From NCBI RefSeq assembly GCF_905163445.1, contig NC_053190.1:18571001-18635000 (forward strand): a stretch of 64,000 nt of DNA. The letters are read 5' to 3'. Shown here in pieces: positions 45,115 to 56,605 of this stretch. The position numbers and the translations under genes were made by a program. Position 1 is the first letter of the stretch. Each line of letters begins with the position of its first letter. The stretch is from Pararge aegeria (taxonomy: Eukaryota > Arthropoda > Insecta > Lepidoptera > Nymphalidae). Below the pieces are notes generated by a model. It did not search any database, was not told where the DNA came from, and saw only the letters and a program-made list of their open reading frames with translations.

Positions 45115-45685
45115 AAAGAAGAACGAAAAGCCGGCGTACAGCTACAACGCTTTGATCATGATGGCCATACGCAGTAGTCCGGAGAAACGGCTCACCCTCA
45201 ACGGCATCTACGAATACATCATGAAGAACTTCCCGTACTATAAGGAGAACAAACAGGGCTGGCAGAATTCTATAAGACATAACCTGAGCTTGAACAAATG
45301 CTTCGTTAAAGTCCCGAGGCATTACGACGACCCTGGAAAAGGCAACTATTGGATGCTGGACCCATCTTCAGACGATGTTTTTATTGGTGGGACGACGGGG
45401 AAGTTAAGAAGACGGTCGACCGCTGCTTCCAGATCTCGTTTGGCTGCTTTCAAAAGAGGGGCCATTCTACATCCTATGTTCGGGAATCCGTACGCTTCGT
45501 TAGTCGGGCTGTATCCTCCATTATTGTCTGTGTACGGGAGGTATGCGTTGCCGAGTCCGTTACTGAGATTTCCGCCGCCTCCTCCCAACCCGTACCATCA
45601 GCTGTACAGACGACTTCACGGGCTGTCTCCACCGGTGAGTCCTCCAGGCCAAGACCAGGACACCCATATGGTGAAGCACAGTTGA
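44981..45685 (+). CDS. slp: Sloppy-paired/FoxG-type forkhead transcription factor
   Basis: Nuclear DNA-binding regulator; in Drosophila slp1/slp2 act in segmentation, head patterning and neuroblast timing, largely as Groucho-dependent repressors. Single exon, 234 residues. An eh1-like motif SFAIRDLL sits at 5-12, fitting the chosen start because insect Slp proteins carry eh1 very near the N-terminus. The forkhead domain spans about 49-141: ALIMMAIRSSPEKRLTLNG (57-75), recognition helix WQNSIRHNLSLN (94-105) and CFVKVPRHYDDPGKGNYWML (107-126). The FoxG/Slp tag FIGGTTGKLRRR (134-145) and SRSRLAAFKR follow. The C-terminal third is rich in Pro and Tyr. KPPYSY is KPAYSY here. The domain is closer to Drosophila Slp2 than to Slp1. 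It is shorter than the fly proteins (322 and 445 residues). No tandem partner is in the window. Confidence 0.92.
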   Translation: MSPPSFAIRDLLPEASSRSPSPSDTELDVTGTETPPPGSSTTPDEKKNEKPAYSYNALIMMAIRSSPEKRLTLNGIYEYIMKNFPYYKENKQGWQNSIRHNLSLNKCFVKVPRHYDDPGKGNYWMLDPSSDDVFIGGTTGKLRRRSTAASRSRLAAFKRGAILHPMFGNPYASLVGLYPPLLSVYGRYALPSPLLRFPPPPPNPYHQLYRRLHGLSPPVSPPGQDQDTHMVKHS

Positions 45686-46067
45686 TGGAATTGAATCCTA
45701 TGAGTCTTCAACAAATATTCTCGCGATATTTTGGTTCGAAGACCAGCCATCCTTGCACCAAACTTGATGTGGTTACTAAACTTATCGCTATTGGCTAGAT
45801 TCATGGTAATATTAATGAAACTGTGTATTTTAAACAATATAAGAAGGGTTACAGAAGAATGCTTTCAAAGCATTGGCAGTTTGGTGGTGGGAGCAGAAGT
45901 GCTGTGGAACTATTTCGAAGGGTTCGAAGTGACTGTGATAGGACGAGCGTGTGTATGATAATCGTTTGTATTTTGTAAAAAGTGGTACTTCTATTTATTT
46001 ATTGACGTAAGATTCTATTTAAAGAAATAATTTTAATGTTAAGAGGCTAGAAAGTTATATTTGACGC

Positions 46068-46073
46068 AATAAA
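46068..46073 (+). promoter_or_regulatory. Candidate polyadenylation signal of slp
   Basis: AATAAA 383 bp after the slp stop codon; the intervening AT-rich sequence fits a 3-prime UTR. Confidence 0.5.
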
Positions 46074-46079
46074 ATATGT

Positions 46080-47200
46080 CTCCGAAAATGTGGTCTGCAT
46101 TTAATATTTACGTTTTTCCCTTATAACTCTAGAAATTTAGCCTTATATAGTTAGATTAACAAAAAAATTCTGTCAAATAATGATAATTCGATAGGGATCA
46201 TACTTATATCTGCTATATCGAATAAAAACACCTTGACAAGGTGTTTTTAATGCCATTACAAGAAACTAATTAAAAAATCTACTCCTTCTAATTTAGATAC
46301 CCATTTACTCAAATTTGAATCCTTTACAAGTATTTAAATATTAGAGGTACCTTTGCAACTTTTGCCCGTTTTAACTAAACCTAGGCTTGGCCTAAATCGA
46401 ATTAATGATTTAGGCGATGGTGAAAAAAAACGTTTCACCAATTCTTAGATGATAACTATCGGTTAATAACTTACGTTAGTAAAAATGGGCATTAGTCGTC
46501 GATTTGAAGCGATGAATGCCTCAGGCTTTTGTTTTGTAATTGTAGAATACATAAACATAATATTATCTGAGAACTGTTAGGTTACAGTTAGGTTAGTACC
46601 TACAGTTACGGCGACTCTTGTCACGCTTAGATATCTACACCCGTAGGTACATATCCGTATATATATTAACATAATTTTATTTTATTAATGAGCATTAAAA
46701 TAAGCTAAGGAAACAAATAGGTATGATATAAAAGAAAAAGCATTCTTAAGTCCATGCCATAGTCTAATTGGACTGTGGGATAGGAATGGAATAACTTTCA
46801 TATTCCAAACACAGATTTCAAAGCAAATTATTTCGTATCAATTTGCACTAAACCATCATCAAAATTAGAAACGGTCACTTTTGAACAACTAGAAGTCAAA
46901 CTACTCTCACGTTTGAAGAAATTTTATACTGTTTTTACAATTTTATATTTCTTTAATTAACAGTAAAGATGCTTCCGGAGATCTTCCAAAAGCGATCAAA
47001 TCAAAACACGCTCACAACAACTCAATCAATCTCGAATGGAGTTAAAGCCTTGCCTATTTATTATTTGATTGGGTGTGTCCAATTGAATCGTTATATCTTC
47101 ATTTGCAGATCGTATGCTGAATTACACTCGCTGATTAAATTGAAAATGTGGATACCGTAAACAAGAACTTTCATCATAAACATTAGTTTACTAATTTCTC
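46080..47200. other. AT-rich DNA downstream of slp
   Basis: No gene or recognised repeat. It contains an 11-bp perfect inverted repeat at 46224-46234/46238-46248 (aaaaacacctt, loop gac), 151 bp past the polyadenylation signal. Confidence 0.45.
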
Positions 47201-47244
47201 ACAGCCTGGCATCGTCAAGTGGAATAGGATATTGAATTTAGGTT

Positions 47245-47400
47245 CAGCGCTGTGCTCCTAGCCCGTCGACCCACATTGGAGTAGCGTGGTAGGTCTATGC
47301 TCTAAAACCGTCTCTCCTATGAGAGAGGAGGCCTAAGCTGAGCAGTTGGACGTTAAATAGGTCTGGATGCTGAATGTGCTCCTACAAGTGTTGGCGGGCT
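47245..47400 (+). mobile_element. Family J repeat
   Basis: 'gacccacattggagtagcgt', 'ggtctatgctctaaaacc' and 'gagagaggaggcctaagc'. Confidence 0.65.
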
Positions 47401-47654
47401 GCGGACGGACGTTAGTGATAATGATTGGGCGTACGCGTGTATCCTTTAAGGTACGCGGGAAAGGTAAAAGGTCGAATTCATATCATATATTCAGTAAGTG
47501 ACTTAGGTCATAAGTACAATGGAATATAACGTACTCGGTCGCCCCAATTATTCCATATGCTCTCAGTCTGTTGTCTGAAGGAGGCAGATCTTCCATGAGA
47601 AAAATGGAGAAGAGAAGTGTGTGATATGAAATTTGATTTTTTTTTTTTTTTATA

Positions 47655-47912
47655 AATAATTAAATATACCTACTATGACCATGCATTTAGCCCCAAAGTA
47701 AGCTTAGCTTGTGTTATGGGTACTAAGATGACTGATGACTATTTTTATGAATAATATACCTACATAAATACTTATAATATACATATAAACACCCAGACAC
47801 TGAAAAACATTCATGCTCTTCACACAAACATTTTCCAGTTGTAGGAATCGAACCCACGGCCTTGGACTCAGAAAGCAGGGTCGCTGCAAACTGCGCCAAT
47901 CGGCCGTCAAAT
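47655..47912 (-). mobile_element. Family C SINE, full length
   Basis: Minus strand: head gccgattggcgcagtttgc, B-box gggttcgattcctac, 'tttttcagtgtctgggtg', then 'cataacacaagctaagctta' and 'ggggctaaatg'. Confidence 0.85.
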
Positions 47913-48537
47913 TTGAAAACTTATAGTGCAATGGAGGTAATAGAATTTAAGACTTAATTCACAATAATTTGTTTTATATACGACATAATGTTGAGTGTTT
48001 TTCTATAGTAAAATGGGGATACAATTATTTTAATATTAAAAAAAAGATGTTAAGAAGAAGACAACTATAGAAGTGAGATGCTTTGGACAGACAAAAATAA
48101 GCTTCCACCAAAGCTTCACCGAGCCTGCATTTATAGATAGAGTAGACACCTGATACGAGAACTTTAGGGTGCTTAATGCAATGGAGTGCGCGAATGGCCC
48201 AATCATAGTCGCGAAATCACAGAAATTATTATACTTCCGAGATGGAAGAATCAATGGCACTGTGGGGAAATATCTGATAAAGTAGGAACCCCAATTCCGA
48301 TATGTCCCTTGTTTATAAAATTGAATTTATTTAAGCTCTACTCTCTTTCCTAACTTAATGTTCAATTTATTTCCTGAAAACAAAAATTATGAAAGTGGGA
48401 TATGCAGATAAGAGCTTGCCTATAAACACACCCGCAAGTGATGATCCAGCCTGTGAGTTAGGAAACCTGCTAAAACAATGGTGTGCGTAGTGTAGCGTTT
48501 TCATGAACCTAATCTGACGATATATTATATATATATA

Positions 48538-48998
48538 TACTAGCTGTTGCCCGCGACTTCGTCCGCGTTTGATTTTGTTTTTTAAAGTGGCATTCAATTT
48601 AGTTATAGTCCAAAAAAAAATTAAAGGATTCAGTATCGCTAAGCCTTAAATGAGGGGTTTGCTGTTGTCCGCTGAGGAGTTCTGTCCTCTATCTCCAACC
48701 ACATTCATTAGATCTACACAAAGTTTAGGCAAACTTAAACATATTATTATAACCTCTATAGTACAAAAATTATTTAAATCTGTTATAATTTGTCGGAGTT
48801 ATGGTGTAAAATCGTCAAACACTTTCATCCCGTCTCCCAAAGGAACCGAGCTTAATGTCGGGATAAAAAGTTTCCTATATTACTTCTAACACTTCCAAGA
48901 ATATGTGTACAGAGTTTCATGAGGATCGGTTAAGTAGTTCTTCCGTGAAAGCGTAACAAACACGTAAAACTTACATTGACATTTATAATATTTGTAGG
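48538..48998 (+). mobile_element. Family E dispersed element
   Basis: Closely parallels 12968-13443 over its whole length, from 'tagctgttgcccgcgacttc' to 'catttataatatttgtagg', but without the (ttta)n insertion. Confidence 0.78.
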
Positions 48999-49114
48999 TA
49001 GGAGATATAATATATAGAGGAGACAAATTCGATAGTTCTATACTTTCTTATGTGTACATCACATTAGAGTGTATTGTCAACTTGATAGGATACTCAAGGA
49101 AAACTCATATAGGA

Positions 49115-49325
49115 CCAACCTCCATGGCGCAGCGGTGAGCGCTGTAGTTGTAAGTAAGAGGTCGGGTTCGATCCCTGGCTGGGCAATTTTGGAATTCATA
49201 ATTTCTCAATTTGCCTTGTCTGGACGAAGGTTTTGGTCGTGGCAGGTTACCACCCTACCGACGCGATTAAGGGTTTAATACAACTGCCATACGTCCTAAC
49301 AAATTAGATCCTAGATTACATCATA
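49115..49325 (+). mobile_element. Family B SINE
   Basis: The head acctccatggcgcagcggtg and B-box gggttcgatccctgg, then 'aattcataatttctcaattt', 'ggcaggttaccaccctaccg' and 'caactgccatacg'. Confidence 0.82.
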
Positions 49326-49768
49326 ATTGGTCACCAGATGGGATTGCAGGGAAGGGCTAACTTGTAGTGATATAAAAAAGTGTGTGTCAGCTCCGACGCA
49401 CGACTGGAGTTTACTCCTTAAGTACGATTGTCGATACATACACAAAAAGAGTTTATTTAACTGAATAAAGATTAATACCATATGAAAGGGTAAATTAAAA
49501 ATCCTGTGCAATTTATTCACACACGGCGGAAGTGTAATTTCTTAAAAGTAGCCTACAGGAGATTGAGGTGGATGTAGAGTATCTGAACCACTAGGATAAA
49601 TGTAATGTTTATTATTTAGTTTCCATGGTAACTAGAATAGGTAAAAAAAATTATTATGTTTTCTATCTCACTCTGTCCTATAATTTTTTTTGTGTTTGTT
49701 TCTTTATATAAGATATTATTCGGTTTCCTTGGTAACTTAAATAGGAAAAATAAGTTAATTAAACGAAA

Positions 49769-49814
49769 GCGACGTTGCATGTTTGCGCATCAGTTACCGG
49801 GCATGCAACGTCGC
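49769..49814. repeat. 13-bp perfect inverted repeat
   Basis: gcgacgttgcatg at 49769-49781 and its reverse complement at 49802-49814, with a 20-nt loop. Confidence 0.85.
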
Positions 49815-50044
49815 AAAGCGAAAACGTAACGAGGTCATTCATTAGTAGATTTTACTCCTCACATTTTTCTCATACTGGGCGCCTTATATATGAAAATCGA
49901 TTCTTAAGGAGTAATAATAAAGAATATGACATTCCCCTGGTCAGCCCTATTTTATGTCATAATAAGCCCGCCTTACCGCATTAGAGCAGCGAGCTGGACT
50001 TATTGAGCTCGTATTATGAGAAATACATATCAACCATTTTTTTA

Positions 50045-50280
50045 TTTTTATCACGACAATACAAACTTCACTATCGAGCCCTAAAGTAAGCGTTATTTAT
50101 GTTATGGGTAGGTACTAAGGTAACTGATGAATATGTTTTTATGAATAATATACTTAAATACTTATAATAGATGATCATCCAGAAAATGAAAAATATTCAT
50201 GTTCATCACACAACATCTCGAAAGCTCATCGGAAAGCAGGATAACTAACTGCCCACTGCGTCAATTGATAGTCAAATGGG
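50045..50280 (-). mobile_element. Family C SINE, diverged
   Basis: 'cgacaatacaaacttcacta', 'gagccctaaagtaagcg', 'cagaaaatgaaaaatattca' and 'ccactgcgtcaattgatagt' are in antisense family C order. Confidence 0.7.
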
Positions 50281-50294
50281 CTACTGATGATTCG

Positions 50295-50349
50295 AATATT
50301 AATAACGCGCACACACACACAATGTGTCTGTGTGCGCGTTATTAATATT
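50295..50349. repeat. Inverted repeat with CA-rich loop
   Basis: aatattaataacgcgcaca (50295-50313) is the exact reverse complement of 50331-50349. A (CA)n run fills the loop. Confidence 0.85.
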
Positions 50350-50764
50350 GTATTACAAGTTAGCTAACAAGTTTTATAATGTATAGATTTTATTATTATT
50401 AAAAAAACCGTTACAAGACTCAAAAACTGTTTTGCAATTTAAATATAAACATTGTTTATAATCAACATTTTAATCAAGAGAATAGAGAGGATTAAGATGA
50501 AAATTATTAATTATTTGATTGGGAATAGGCAGTAGTAGGTATATACCTACCTACGTGATACATCCTCAAACATTTCTAATTGGTGTCGTAATACATTTCG
50601 AGACGAGCGGCGTGGCGAATTGAATATCTATATCTTCATTCGACGATTGTGGGTTAACATTAAAGCTTGGTGTACACTTTACGGGCTATATTAATAAACG
50701 TAGCATAACGTTGGAATAGGTGTGCAGTTTTTATGCAAATTTCAATCGAGAGTCCCCGATTAAA

Positions 50765-50960
50765 AATTAAAAGTTTGGAGGTTTGGGGCCTTTCAATTGA
50801 TAACCTTATTGAGGGAGTTGTGAAAAAAAATGAAATTTACCATTTTTTTGGTGTCGGCCATATGGAAATTTATCATTGTACATAGCATTGGTAAAATACC
50901 CCTTTAATTTGATACCCATATTGAGAGAGTTGTGAAAAAATTGTGAAAAAAGAATGCCAA
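50765..50960 (+). repeat. Family G dispersed repeat
   Basis: Two 'attgagggagttgtgaaaaa'-like modules and 'cccctttaatttgataccca' match 19885-20105. Confidence 0.6.
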
Positions 50961-51107
50961 TTTGGACCAATTTTCATCATTCAAGAACACTCCCGACAAA
51001 AAAATCTAAATCGGTCTATTCGTTAGGGAATTGCGATGCCACTGCTATGTCGCATTTGTCTCACTGGTTTACTGTCAACAACTTACTTTTAAATGCTAAA
51101 AAATGTG

Positions 51108-51140
51108 TATATACATACACACACCCACACACACAGACAC
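51108..51140. repeat. (CA)n microsatellite, interrupted
   Basis: Alternating acacac/cacaca with ccc and gac interruptions. Confidence 0.85.
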
Positions 51141-51214
51141 TTCACACCTTGGTTTTTTGCGTGGGGAATAAACACACATTCCGCACAAACGGCGAAGCAT
51201 CTACTGACTTTTTT

Positions 51215-51485
51215 ATGTATTAATTGGCGGACAAAGCAGATGGTAATTGGAAACCCCTCGCCTAGAAACAGAGCAACACCTCGCAGGGCATGCAAGGAAT
51301 GCGTTCTGTAACGTACCGCCATGTTTCCATCACCTTAGTCGTAGGTGTTAAGCCTCATTTGCCTGTAATTACACGCCCTACAGACAGTAACACAGCATTG
51401 CTACTCAAATAAGCATGGTGCTACCATCATGCTCATTTCAGCAGCAAAGTTTTCCCAGACGAGCTCTGTCACAAAAAGGTTTACT
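51215..51485 (+). mobile_element. Family D element, near full length
   Basis: 'ggcggacaaagcagatggta', 'cacctcgcagggcatgcaag', 'taggtgttaagcctcatttg' and 'gacgagctctgtcacaaaaa' make this the clearest copy of family D here. Confidence 0.75.
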
Positions 51486-52194
51486 GTTACTAAACGCTCT
51501 CCAAACATTTATTCATAAAGCGCGAAACTCGCGCGACGCAATTTGTCTAGTCGCCAGGCATTACGTTGTTGCCTTAATGGTGTCAAAAACGTCTAAAACT
51601 GTACAGTGTGCTGCTATCTTTATCCATTTCTATGTTTTCTAATATTAACACGTCGTTATATTTATGAAGGCGGGATGATACATCGGCAGCGGCGCTTTGG
51701 TCTGACGGCTAATTGGGATTTATTGAGATTGCCACTTCGCCTTTTGATGGACTCGCAATATTATGAGAAAATAAATATGTGATATGCCCTATTTTGAAGT
51801 GGTTTTAATAACTATCACTTTAAATTGCATATTGATTTTTTGCATTATTTGTAGTTGTTTGCTTTTTTATCTGCGATTTTTTTTTAGAAAAATTAGAAGT
51901 AGGTTGTAGTGGCCTTATTTTAAATTCTGCTCCCTATAGTACCTAACTTTGCTGAGTCCCTTGTTCAAGTTATCGATGCAACACAGTTAAGTAAGTTGAC
52001 TATTGAATAAATTTACAAATAACCATCCTGTATCCTATATGATCCGATGGAAAACGAAAAGTCCAAGGACGTTTTTCTTAGTAGTACCTACCTACCTATT
52101 CTATAATTTTGGAGTAAAGTTGTGTTATAAATTTATTTCCGTTGTCTTAATTTAATATAATTATTTAATTAAAGGATGATGATGCGGTGATAGC

Positions 52195-52455
52195 CCAGTT
52201 GGTAGGAGCTCGACTTCACTTTCGGGGCCGAGTTCGAATTCCAGCACGCACCTCAAACATTTCTAAGTTGTGTGCTTTTTAAGTAATTACTAAGGAAACA
52301 CATAACTAAGGAAAACATGGTGAGGAGACCATGCATGACATGCCTGAGAGGTCTCGATAATGTTCTTAAAGGTTTGTGGATTCTACTATTCCGCACTGGG
52401 CCAGCGTGGTAGACTACGGCCTTAACTCCTTCTCATTCTGGAAGGAGACCGGCAA
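52195..52455 (+). mobile_element. Family A SINE, full-length head
   Basis: Head cggtgatagcccagttgg, B-box gttcgaattccagc and the body up to 'tctcattctggaaggagacc'. The (gat)n end is missing. Confidence 0.82.
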
Positions 52456-52459
52456 AGCA

Positions 52460-53305
52460 CTTAAACAATATATACAATTTAATCGACCGAGTCTGATTAC
52501 TGAACTTATAAAAAAATTGCAAATTGCAACGTCACGTACTGAAATCGAATTCAGTCATTTCAAGATCTTAAATAAAATATTGGGTACGTTATAGTGACTA
52601 GATAACATCTTAATTGCATCAGTAAGTATGTGGCTGGATATTCCTGGAAACCATTCGAATACTCCCAAGGTAAAAGAGATGAGCCCAACAAAAACAAAGG
52701 CAAATCCATATTTAGGAGCCGATTCCCGATATCAACGCGACCATAACTAAACGGAGATTAACCAAATGTCAGTCCGGACCACACTACAGACATATCGTGT
52801 GCTTTTAAGTTCGCCAGTCCATTTTTATTTACTCTATGGTAACCAATTTATTATTAATTTTTATTAATAATTATTTTTATACAAAAAACATATTTATGAT
52901 TAAGTTATTATATATATATACTTAAGTAAGATAACTGTATTATATATGTAACATATATAGTCTAAAACAAAACGTAACGTAACGTAAAGTCTAAGTCAAA
53001 ACTTACTCTATATAAAGATTTAATGAAAATATTATTCACACAGTAGGACAAGTTGATAAAACTAGAGAATATACCGACTGTCTTGGTTAGCATGTTCGAA
53101 TAAATAAGGTTCGATTGCCTAGTTGGAAATAAAATTTTTAGACATTGAGTTCCAGCTCCGTGCTACTGAGACCACACACACGGTTGTTTGAAGATGAAAA
53201 CATATGATCTAACAGCAGTAGGATACGCGGCGAAAATTGTGTATGAAGATGTCAGGTCTAGGGAACGTATCAGGTCTCTATTAATTTATTTTGATTGATT
53301 AGGAT
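52460..53305. other. AT-rich gene-free region
   Basis: No gene. It contains (TA)n runs near 52905-52960 and a short tandem cgtaa repeat near 52974-52986 (aacgtaacgtaacgtaa). Confidence 0.45.
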
Positions 53306-53309
53306 GCCA

Positions 53310-53465
53310 ACCTGAAATCACGCCAAACTGCATTGAAGCAGCATGGTAGGGGTACCTATACCCTAAACTCCTGTCTTCTATTAAATAATAGGGAAGAGAT
53401 TAGAGTATGGTTCAGTGATGTGGTTTGCATAAGGATCTGATCCTGCAAAAGATAGTTTCCAACTG
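53310..53465 (+). mobile_element. Family J repeat
   Basis: 'gccaaactgcattgaagcag' and 'catggtaggggtacctatac' align loosely with 47245 and 31150. Confidence 0.5.
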
Positions 53466-53689
53466 ACTTTTGAAATCCATGTTCTCAATTTTATTTGCGC
53501 ATATTTTGTACTATCCCAAAGTATAGGTTGCAAAAAATGTTGGTTCCCCTTTAGTTACGCAACTTGTACGCAGGTAAAAAGTAATGAAACAAAAAGTCTC
53601 CAGTGTGTTCTGAGCCAGAGATCAGGCGTCACATAAAACTGTGTGAAACGGGTTAATCACCCGTAATCCCTAAACATATGTATTTGTCG

Positions 53690-53900
53690 CGGAGTTTTGA
53701 CGTAGATTTACAATTATTTACCAGAAGAGCTCGCCAAATGCCGCCTGCTCTTCGTCGCGTTAAGCCGCGTAAGCTCTGCGCTTGTTTATGGTGCGCGCGC
53801 GACGTCTAATTGTCTGTGGTCGGCAAACACGCGGGAACATCGAAACAACATACTGGCGTGATATTTTTTTTAATGGATGTGAGGTTTTTGACTGCTATTT
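53690..53900. promoter_or_regulatory. GC-rich island with forkhead and Runt-type motifs
   Basis: tgtttat (53783-53789), Runt-type tgtggtc (53815-53821) and forkhead-like gcaaaca (53823-53829) lie within 47 bp, with taattg between them. It is single-copy, non-coding and 8 kb downstream of slp. The regulatory role is inferred. Confidence 0.35.
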
Positions 53901-53984
53901 CACCGGATACCTGATTTTTTATAAGATTCATAATCTTCAATCCGATGGATCACACTATGTATGAGAGTAAGGCTAGATCATAAT

Positions 53985-54245
53985 CGTGAACCTACTACCG
54001 GACCACTACTGAGCACAGGTCTCCTCGCAAAATGAGATGACGCCTTAGACCACCACGCTGACCAAGTGCGGAATGGTAGACTCCACACGCCTTTAAGAAC
54101 TTTATGGATTACTCGCACGCATGCAGTTTTCCTCATAATGCTTCAACGTTAAAGCAAGTGATGCTTTTCAATTAAAAAGCATACCTATCGGAAAAGTTAG
54201 GGTTGGGAGGCAAGGGTTGGAGGCAAAGCCCTAACCTCTAGACTA
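53985..54245 (-). mobile_element. Family A SINE
   Basis: The antisense has 'gcacaggtctcctcgcaaaa', 'ccaccacgctgaccaagtgc', 'tagactccacacgcc' and 'ttcaacgttaaagcaagtga'. Confidence 0.75.
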
Positions 54246-54354
54246 TGGGAACAGTTACGAATTACAAACTGTACGTGGACAAGACGCAAGTCAGTAATAA
54301 GGACACAGATGGACTTCTTTACTTCCACAGACTGTTTAAATCATAATCCTCGTT

Positions 54355-54560
54355 TTTTGTCTCTGGTAGTGATTTATCGCTCGCGTTCGCCGCAGCTCCT
54401 CACAATATTTCCTGAACGCAAGATGTTTAGTGTCGCGTGAGAGATGGCGGGTTTACGTGGATTAAGGTGTTGGGTTACAGCCAGCGCTGCCGACATGTTG
54501 CTCTTGGCGACGACACGACTTAATTTTTGTCGCGCCCAATCTGCCAAGTATTGAAGACGT
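54355..54560. promoter_or_regulatory. GC-rich single-copy island, candidate enhancer
   Basis: Contains gagatggcgg (Pho/YY1-type), gtttac and the Otx/bicoid-type ggatta (54459-54464). No coding frame matches a family. Confidence 0.3.
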
Positions 54561-54869
54561 ATGTTCTACTGTCACATCTATCGCACTTCTATACTAATAT
54601 TGGGAACGTACGAAAATAATATTGAGTTTGTTTGTTTACAAGTAAGAAGAAATTATCTTGAGAATTTCTGGATTGATTTCAAGAGATGTATTTTAAAACT
54701 TCAATGCATTCTCGCGGTACAGACGTTTAATAGGTCTACAAAAGGTTCCTACAATTTATGTAGTAGGTTCTCCTGTTTATATAAATTATGTGTTTTTATC
54801 ATAGTAAAATATTACTATATTAGAATTACAAAAGCATGCTTATCCTTTCCAGCAGGCTATATTTACTTT

Positions 54870-55680
54870 TGTTAAAATCTGGGTATTTCAACCAATAATA
54901 CAGAAGTTTCAAACAGACGTACGTAGGTATAATACAACATAAAAATAAAGTGATTTCTGTAATTTGAACAAAATTAATAGATTATATTCTTTGCAAGCTG
55001 TTTTAGTTGTATTTGATGGGATCCTTGCCAAATTTTAGGGTCATTTTATACACAAAGTCAATTGACAATACATAAAACTTACTTAGGTATTAGCAATTCT
55101 GACCCTTATTAAAATACACGGACATCATGTTAGACCTATTCATTTATTGATATCTTGGTGTTAAAAACTCTGTCATTATTTTTTTCCAAAGTTTGATTAA
55201 TAAGAATATTTCTAATGGCAAGAAAGAATAAAATTCTAAAGGCAACTGAACCAAAAATTTGGTATTATATTTATTTATACCTAATTTCATTCTTCCGATT
55301 ACAATTGCGAATCAAAAATTAAATCCTTTCGGACTCTGTCGCTAATCTCGCAAAAAAAGGATTATTGTGACCGTCACAAAACGGTCACAATCCGAAATAT
55401 TTATGCTTAATACCATTCACGGACCTTTGTGTGTTGTTTGTCCACATGCACTTTATTATATTACTTGTATTTATTTGCACACATTTACTATTTTCAATAC
55501 AATTTCAATAATATTTTATCCTTTAAAGCGGATGTTTTTCTTACGAACTGAATAGAATATCAAGGAGTAAATGGAAAGAAAGAGCATTCTAATTATAGTA
55601 GAACTCCATTCATATGTATTGGAAACTTTCTATCGATGAATGGAATATTTTTCGGTTTAATACAGCTTATTATTTTTAAT
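54870..55680. other. AT-rich gene-free region
   Basis: No gene, RNA or recognised repeat. The 55356-55395 segment carries a duplicated 'gtcacaa' (gaccgtcacaaaacggtcac). Confidence 0.4.
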
Positions 55681-55784
55681 GGTACGTATTCACAATTTTT
55701 TTTGGGTAATTTCTGTCCAGTTGTGCCAATTTTCTAAAAAAAGAAATTTAATTTTAGATGTATTGTCTATACTCTATAAAAGCT

Positions 55785-55890
55785 GGCGTAGTCAGAAAAT
55801 TGAGGTAGAGACTATCGGTGGTAGAATCATTAAAAACAGACTGACTCGACGTTTCAAAAGTAGGCCTACTTGAAACAGATGAACTTAGGG
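55785..55890 (+). mobile_element. LINE 3-prime-end fragment
   Basis: 'tcggtggtagaatcattaaa', 'cgacgtttcaaaagtaggcc' and 'tacttgaaacagatgaac'. Confidence 0.6.
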
Positions 55891-55941
55891 TGTTTTGCAT
55901 TACATTTACTTTGCTATAATTCACAAAAACCAGTCCAACCT

Positions 55942-55985
55942 GCACGGTGCTAAATATAATTTATTAGCTATATTTAGCACCGTGC
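55942..55985. repeat. 17-bp perfect inverted repeat
   Basis: gcacggtgctaaatata at 55942-55958 and its reverse complement at 55969-55985, with a 10-nt loop. Confidence 0.9.
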
Positions 55986-56091
55986 TTAGCTACAAACATA
56001 AGAAGCTTAATGACAATTGTCTGGTTTAACGGAATGACGAGGCAAACAAAGCTTAATTAACATTGTTTATTTTTTTGTTTTAGTTCGAGTT

Positions 56092-56235
56092 CTCAAATTC
56101 AAATTCAAATTCAAATTCAATTCTTTATTAGCGTGATTGCAGGTTAACAAATTTGATCTTATAATAAAACATAACAGGTTCCGTGTAACATCTGCCATTC
56201 TATGGCATGCATATTATAATAAAACCTTAATTATC
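56092..56235 (-). mobile_element. LINE 3-prime tail, (TTTGAA)n
   Basis: The + strand shows five caaatt units, then 'tctttattagcgtg' (antisense AATAAAG) and 'ccattctatggcatgcat'. It is a retroelement inserted on the minus strand. Confidence 0.65.
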
Positions 56236-56404
56236 AAATTATTTTTCAATTTTATACAAAATGTCAGAAAATTAAGGTATCAAAACTGTGAAATTAAGTA
56301 ACAATGTCAACTTAAAATTAAATAATAATAGAAATACAATAATTAATAATTTAAATATTAAAGTTACGGTTCGAACTGTATTAGTACTTTTAACTCTTCA
56401 AGTC

Positions 56405-56605
56405 TTTTTTTTTATGATGCAGTCTAAGATGGTAGCGTGCTAACCTGTTAGGGAGTATGGTAGTCATATTCCTAATAGGTTTCTACGCGACATCGCACCG
56501 GAACACTAAATCGCTTAGCGGCACGTCTTTGTCGCTAGGGTGGTAACTAGCCACGGCCGAAGCCTCCCACCAGACTAAAAAGTGACTGTGTTTGTAGTCG
56601 TAGAG
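56405..56605 (-). mobile_element. Family B SINE, 3-prime part
   Basis: 'gcagtctaagatggtagcgt', 'ttctacgcgacatcgcaccg', 'gcttagcggcacgtctttgt' and 'ggtggtaactagccacg' are the antisense of family B. The head is missing. Confidence 0.75.

Noticed and set aside
45349..45837. Overlapping frames of 149 and 73 codons in slp
   Set aside because: They are out-of-frame or antisense readings of the slp coding sequence and 3-prime UTR with no family signature.
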